Assembly: GCF_013409595.1 (NCBI RefSeq)
Contig: NZ_JACCBD010000001.1
Span: 1,054,001-1,118,000, forward strand
Direction of reading: 5' to 3'
DNA: 64,000 bases
Origin: Leucobacter aridicollis
GTDB lineage: Bacteria; Actinomycetota; Actinomycetes; Actinomycetales; Microbacteriaceae
Shown here: piece by piece, positions 60,921 through 64,000 of the stretch
Position numbering within the stretch: position 1 is the stretch's first letter
Layout: the number at the start of each line of letters is the position of its first letter
Position numbers and translations under genes: made by a program
The notes under the pieces: model-generated
What the model was told of the DNA's origin: nothing
Database searches by the model: none
What the model saw: the letters and a program-made list of their open reading frames with translations, nothing else

Positions 60921-61745
60921 TCAAGGCCGGGAATCGGCTGTGGGGCCGGCCGCGGAATCGAGCACGGCGCCAGCCGCGGGAGCGTCCGCGAGGGCGGCCG
61001 CGGGCTGGCTGCGTCCTCGCAGTCGCAACACGAGCCAGAGCGCGGTGAGCGGGATCAGGCCAAAGAACAGGATCACGATCCCCGACCACACGAGATCGTA
61101 CCCTGCGGGCAGCAGCGGATTGCCGGTCGCAGTCTCCACAACCACATCAGTGAGCGGTTCGCTGCTACCACTCTGTGCCGAACTGAGATTGACTGCACGG
61201 ACCAGCCAGAGGGCCACGCAGAGCACCGCCGCGACCACACACGGAGCAGCAAACGCCGCCACCTTCTCGCCCCTGCGCCAGAGCCCACTTGTGCCCACGA
61301 GCACGCAGCCGACGACCCACCCGACGAGTGGAACCACGATGCCGCCGATACCGAAGGTGATCGCCGCGGCGATAGCATACCCGCGCGTCTGGGAGAGTGG
61401 GAGCTGCGGGGCGGCCTGTCCTGAGACGGCGGGGCGAGCGGTGCCCAGCGAGTCCAGCGTGTCCCGCGTGTCCCGCGTGTCAGGATCGCTCGTGGCCGCG
61501 GCAAGTGCTGCCGCTGCGACCGCCTCGGGCGCCCCCAACTCCGCGATGCGAGCCGCGACCTCGCCGGGCGGGAGGGCCGTGAGCTCGGCTGAGATTTCGT
61601 CTCGCAGTGGGGCCGCGATGCCGTGCGGGAGGCGCTCGACCGCGACGTCGAGCCGGGCAAGGTACTGCTCCGCTGCGTGAGGGATCGCGGGCGGGCTCGG
61701 GGCTGGGTTGTGTGCCGGGTCCTGTGCTGGGTCCTGTGCTGGCAT
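60921..61745 (-). CDS. HAAS-domain membrane protein (paralogue 1)
   Basis: Encodes 274 residues. A Pro/Ala/Asp/Gln-rich start with PAQDPAQDPA repeats is followed by a HAAS-like helical domain (about 25-75: AEQYLARLDVAVERLP, LRDEISAEL). Three or four membrane helices come next, including LSQTRGYAIAAAITFGIGGIVVPLVGW, given in parts, and SGIVILFFGLIPLTALWLVLRLRGR. It is clearly paralogous to the gene at 61811-62557, sharing SQTRGYA and GWVVGCVLVGTS. The HAAS domain usually accompanies PadR regulators, and one lies two genes upstream. The role is probably membrane sensing; the signal is unknown. Confidence 0.8.
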   Translation of the reverse strand: MPAQDPAQDPAHNPAPSPPAIPHAAEQYLARLDVAVERLPHGIAAPLRDEISAELTALPPGEVAARIAELGAPEAVAAAALAAATSDPDTRDTRDTLDSLGTARPAVSGQAAPQLPLSQTRGYAIAAAITFGIGGIVVPLVGWVVGCVLVGTSGLWRRGEKVAAFAAPCVVAAVLCVALWLVRAVNLSSAQSGSSEPLTDVVVETATGNPLLPAGYDLVWSGIVILFFGLIPLTALWLVLRLRGRSQPAAALADAPAAGAVLDSAAGPTADSRP

Positions 61746-61810
61746 GGCGGCTGCTCTCTGGGGTCAGGTCTCGTGAGTGCGGGGGAACGGGGACTTGCTG
61801 AAGACGCAGC

Positions 61811-62557
61811 CTACGCGTCCTCGGGACTCCGTCTGCCGCGAAGCCGGAGGAGCAACCAGACCGCCGTCAACGGAGCGACGATGACTGGTGCGAGTATGAG
61901 CGACGCGTGCGGCATTGCGATGAGCGGGTTTTCGGGACCGCTATCCCCGGTGGTGACATCTGAGAACCACGACAGAGCGGTCGCGATGAGTATCGCGAGA
62001 GGTGGGAATGCGATCGCCCAGACCTTTTCACTGGTGCGCCAGAACTGACTCGTGGCGACGAGCACACAGCCCACCAGCCATCCGATGACGGGCAGCGCAA
62101 GGCCGCCGAACCCGATTGCGATGAGCCCGGCAACTGCGTAGCCGCGTGTCTCGGAGAGCGCCCGTGGCGGCGAGTCCCGGACTTCGGCTTGGAAAGGCTC
62201 AGGTGTTGTGGTGCCTGTGATCTGACCAGAGGCGACCGGGAATCCTGGTGACGTCGCCGACTGAGTGGAGCCATAGCGCATCGCTTGCTCGTGATGAGTG
62301 TGCTGTCCATCTTCAAGACCCGCGAGCGCGGCAGCTCGGGCAACCTCAACAGGGTCCCCGAGCGTCGCGATGCGAGCGCGCAATTCCGCGCCTTCGAGCC
62401 CGAGGAGCTCCTCGCTCACACCGGCGCGAAGCTCGACGGCAAGGCGGTGGGGGAGGCCGCCGATCGCGGCATCAAGCGCAGCGAGGTAGGAGGCCCGTTC
62501 CGCGTCATCGGCCCCGGGAGTCCGGTCGCGGGGGTTCGTCGTGTCGTCGGTACTCAT
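61811..62557 (-). CDS. HAAS-domain membrane protein (paralogue 2)
   Basis: Encodes 248 residues with the same plan as its neighbour. A HAAS-like region (about 20-70: ASYLAALDAAIGGLPHRLAVELRAGVSEELLGL, split for length) is followed by a low-complexity linker and several membrane helices (SETRGYAVAGLIAIGFGGLALPVIGWLVGCVLV in pieces, and LAPVIVAPLTAVWLLLRLRGR). Its ATG overlaps the PadR gene stop by 4 nt, so it is translated with the repressor. A duplication produced this and the 60921 gene. Confidence 0.8.
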   Translation of the reverse strand: MSTDDTTNPRDRTPGADDAERASYLAALDAAIGGLPHRLAVELRAGVSEELLGLEGAELRARIATLGDPVEVARAAALAGLEDGQHTHHEQAMRYGSTQSATSPGFPVASGQITGTTTPEPFQAEVRDSPPRALSETRGYAVAGLIAIGFGGLALPVIGWLVGCVLVATSQFWRTSEKVWAIAFPPLAILIATALSWFSDVTTGDSGPENPLIAMPHASLILAPVIVAPLTAVWLLLRLRGRRSPEDA

Positions 62558-62937
62558 GATTCGAGCCCCTTCTCAAGTATCTCGGTGACGTTCTGCGTGA
62601 ACGGCCCCCACTGGGTACGGAAAGCTGCGAGGTGGGCCTCGCCCTCCTGAGTGAGCCTGTAATACTTGCGGGTCGGCCCGCCCGATGGCGCCGCGGCACC
62701 ATCGTCGCCACCGGCGGGGCTAGGGTTGCTTGCGCCCTGCTGCTCGAACGTGGCGATGAGACCGCGGTCTCGCAGCCTCCCGAGCAGCGGATAGAGCGTA
62801 CCGATGCTCGCGATGAGGCCACGCTCGATCAGGGCGGAGGAGAGCTCCCAGCCGTACATTGGCCGCGCCGACAGAAAGCCGAGTACGCAGAATTCGACGA
62901 CGCCCCTGCGCAACTGCGTCGTGACGTCATCTATCAT
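62554..62937 (-). CDS. PadR-family transcriptional regulator
   Basis: Encodes 127 residues of a winged-helix PadR protein. VVEFCVLGFLSARPMYGWELSSAL and ASIGTLYPLLGRLRDRGLI are the DNA-binding core. A Gly/Asp/Pro-rich insertion (about 75-90) precedes TRKYYRLTQEGEAHLAAF and the C-terminal dimerisation helix. The ATG at 62937 has TAGCTT (62945-62950, minus strand) 7 nt upstream, which suggests a leaderless start; a TTG nine bases earlier is possible. It is coupled to the HAAS genes as a regulator and membrane-sensor set. Confidence 0.9.
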   Translation of the reverse strand: MIDDVTTQLRRGVVEFCVLGFLSARPMYGWELSSALIERGLIASIGTLYPLLGRLRDRGLIATFEQQGASNPSPAGGDDGAAAPSGGPTRKYYRLTQEGEAHLAAFRTQWGPFTQNVTEILEKGLES

Positions 62938-63113
62938 GTGACACAAGCTAGCATGCCTCGCAAGATAGCGTCAATGGGCGTGCAGCGCTGTGGCGGGCTG
63001 CGGGGCGCCGCCTTAGCTCCGGCGCGGGCGCGCGATGGGCCCGGATCCAATGTGCCCCAGTTTTTCTGTTCCGCATCAAATATCCCGGCAATTTGACGCT
63101 GGATGGAAAGTTT

Positions 63114-63150
63114 GGGGGTGGTGGGGTGGTGGGATGGAACGGGGGTGGGG
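63114..63150 (+). repeat. G-rich low-complexity tract with quadruplex potential
   Basis: Several runs of three to five G separated by T, TT or AT lie in 37 bp on the plus strand. It lies in the 398-bp gap (62938-63335) between the PadR gene and the aldehyde dehydrogenase gene. The rest of the gap holds the terminator hairpin described separately and no gene I would defend. Confidence 0.7.
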
Positions 63151-63267
63151 TGTCGGCGGCGGGACGGTGCCCGGCGCCAGACGCAGCAGTTGGGTTGCCA
63201 GGCACAGCAGGCCGGGCGCCCGACGCGGCGGCCGGTGCCCGACTCACCGCCCGGCGCACCAAACAGC

Positions 63268-63301
63268 AGTGCGGCCCACCCCTGAAGGGGCGGGCCGCAC
63301 T
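63268..63301 (-). terminator. Terminator of the aldehyde dehydrogenase gene
   Basis: AGTGCGGCCC (63268-63277) pairs with GGGCCGCACT (63292-63301), with an inner CCCCT/AGGGG stem. It lies 35 bp after the aldehyde dehydrogenase stop, and on the minus strand is followed by GCTGTTTGG. Confidence 0.75.
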
Positions 63302-63335
63302 CGCGCAGGGTCCGCGCACGGCGCGGTTCGGCAGG

Positions 63336-64000
63336 TTAGCCGCGGTACTGGCTGCCCCAGTCGCCCGACTGGCCTGCGGGCGAGATCGCCTGCGGGAGGC
63401 CGAGCGGGTTGTCGTCGCGCAGCGCCTCGGGGAGGAACGCCGCGGGCGTGTTCTGGAACGCGACGGGGCGCAGGAACCGCTTGATTGCAGACGTGCCAAC
63501 CGAGGTGCTCGCGTCGTTGCTCGTCGCGGGCCACGGTCCGCCGTGCTGCTGTGCGGGGGTGACGGCGACGCCGGTCGACCAGCCGTTGAACAGCACGCGG
63601 CCGACCTGCTTCGCGAGCGCGGTGACGAGCGCGCGCAACTCGCCGACGTTTGCGGTCGTTCCCGACGCCTCGTCGGCGCTCACGTGGATCGTGCCCGAGA
63701 GGTTGCCCTCGTAGAACTCTGGCATGAGCGCAGCGAGGTCGGTGCCCTCGGGGGTCTCAACGAGGATGGTGAGGGGGCCGAACGCCTCCTCCACGAGTTC
63801 CTGGTGTCCGGCGCGGAAGTCCTCGAGTGACACGGACACAACGGTGGGGGATGCCCAGCCGTGGCCGTCCTTGTCGAAGCGGACGCCGCCCGGGATGACT
63901 GCGGAGACGCCAGCGGTCGCGAGGATCGTGTCGCGGCGCTCGTTGAAGCTCTGCGCGATGCGCGGGTCGAGCAGGCGGTGCTCGGGCAGCTCGTTCGCGG
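63336..64000 (-). CDS. Aldehyde dehydrogenase (NADP+), C-terminal part
   Basis: About 221 residues of a longer protein whose 5' part lies beyond the window. The frame is open from 64000 to the stop at 63336. Visible pieces are HRLLDPRIAQSFNERRD, FDKDGHGWASPTVVSVSLEDF, VEEAFGPLTILVE (family FGP motif) and VGRVLFNGWSTGVAV. The sequence QHGGPWPATSNDASTSVG followed by RPVAFQNTPAAFLPEALRD is typical of the alpha-ketoglutaric-semialdehyde and NADP-dependent aldehyde dehydrogenase group, used in sugar-acid or hydroxyproline catabolism. The catalytic cysteine and glutamate are outside the window. A terminator follows. Confidence 0.88.
   Translation of the reverse strand, partial: ANELPEHRLLDPRIAQSFNERRDTILATAGVSAVIPGGVRFDKDGHGWASPTVVSVSLEDFRAGHQELVEEAFGPLTILVETPEGTDLAALMPEFYEGNLSGTIHVSADEASGTTANVGELRALVTALAKQVGRVLFNGWSTGVAVTPAQQHGGPWPATSNDASTSVGTSAIKRFLRPVAFQNTPAAFLPEALRDDNPLGLPQAISPAGQSGDWGSQYRG

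Overview
The window looks like chromosomal DNA of a high-GC actinobacterium of the family Microbacteriaceae, most plausibly a Leucobacter-like organism. This is inferred from gene order and protein character (GuaB3, DUF6350 between sucD and purN, the glmS-acpS-alr-tsaEB-rimI-tsaD chain, many GTG starts) and was not tested by alignment. No rRNA, tRNA, CRISPR array, prophage or complete insertion sequence is visible.

Layout. 1-3.1 kb: end of the ribosomal protein cluster (infA, rpmJ, rpsM, rpsK, rpoA, rplQ), with rpsD absent and structured leaders before rpsM and rpoA. 3.3-5.2 kb: an OafA/OatA-like acyltransferase inserted between rplQ and truA. 5.3-8.7 kb: truA, rplM, rpsI, glmM. 8.7-10.4 kb: a repeat-rich accessory pocket with one AbiEi/DUF559-type protein and 138-bp tandem repeats. 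10.4-17.6 kb: coaA, then glmS-acpS-alr-tsaE-tsaB-rimI-tsaD, every junction from glmS on being a 4-nt stop/start overlap. 17.6-20.7 kb: two Pro/Ala-rich small membrane proteins, a THUMP-like methyltransferase, and groES under a perfect CIRCE operator. 20.7-30.1 kb: rarD, guaB, a cation-efflux/ArsR pair, guaB3, a SURF1-like gene, a DUF3817 protein, guaA and a NYN-LOTUS protein.

30.2-43.8 kb: accessory metabolism around the core genes bax1, glpQ and pcrA. It holds an aldose dehydrogenase/lactonase pair, an L-asparaginase, and a minus-strand cluster (epimerase, DHDPS-family lyase, Gfo/Idh oxidoreductase, Nramp-fold transporter) divergent from a ROK regulator. 43.9-46.0 kb: sucCD. 46.1-57.4 kb: the core order sucD-DUF6350-purN-purH is split by a 69-bp near-perfect palindrome, a MetQIN methionine transporter, an Ohr/OsmC protein, a MetE-like protein, a TPP-riboswitch thiamine transporter (thiBPQ) with a coupled P-loop kinase-like gene, and an SDR. 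57.5-64.0 kb: purN, purH, small envelope proteins, a PadR/HAAS regulatory module and the C-terminal part of an aldehyde dehydrogenase cut by the window end.

How it fits together. Core genes (translation, purine synthesis by purN/purH/guaB/guaA, TCA by sucCD, cell-wall precursors by glmS/glmM/alr) lie mainly on the plus strand. Most insertions lie on the minus strand at the boundaries of core transcription units. Several core promoters show a TAGACT-type -10 only 6-8 nt before the start codon, which implies leaderless mRNAs. The least explained elements are the Nramp-fold transporter cluster lacking canonical metal ligands, the 69-bp palindrome, the kinase coupled to thiamine uptake, and the three-way-junction leader of rpsM.
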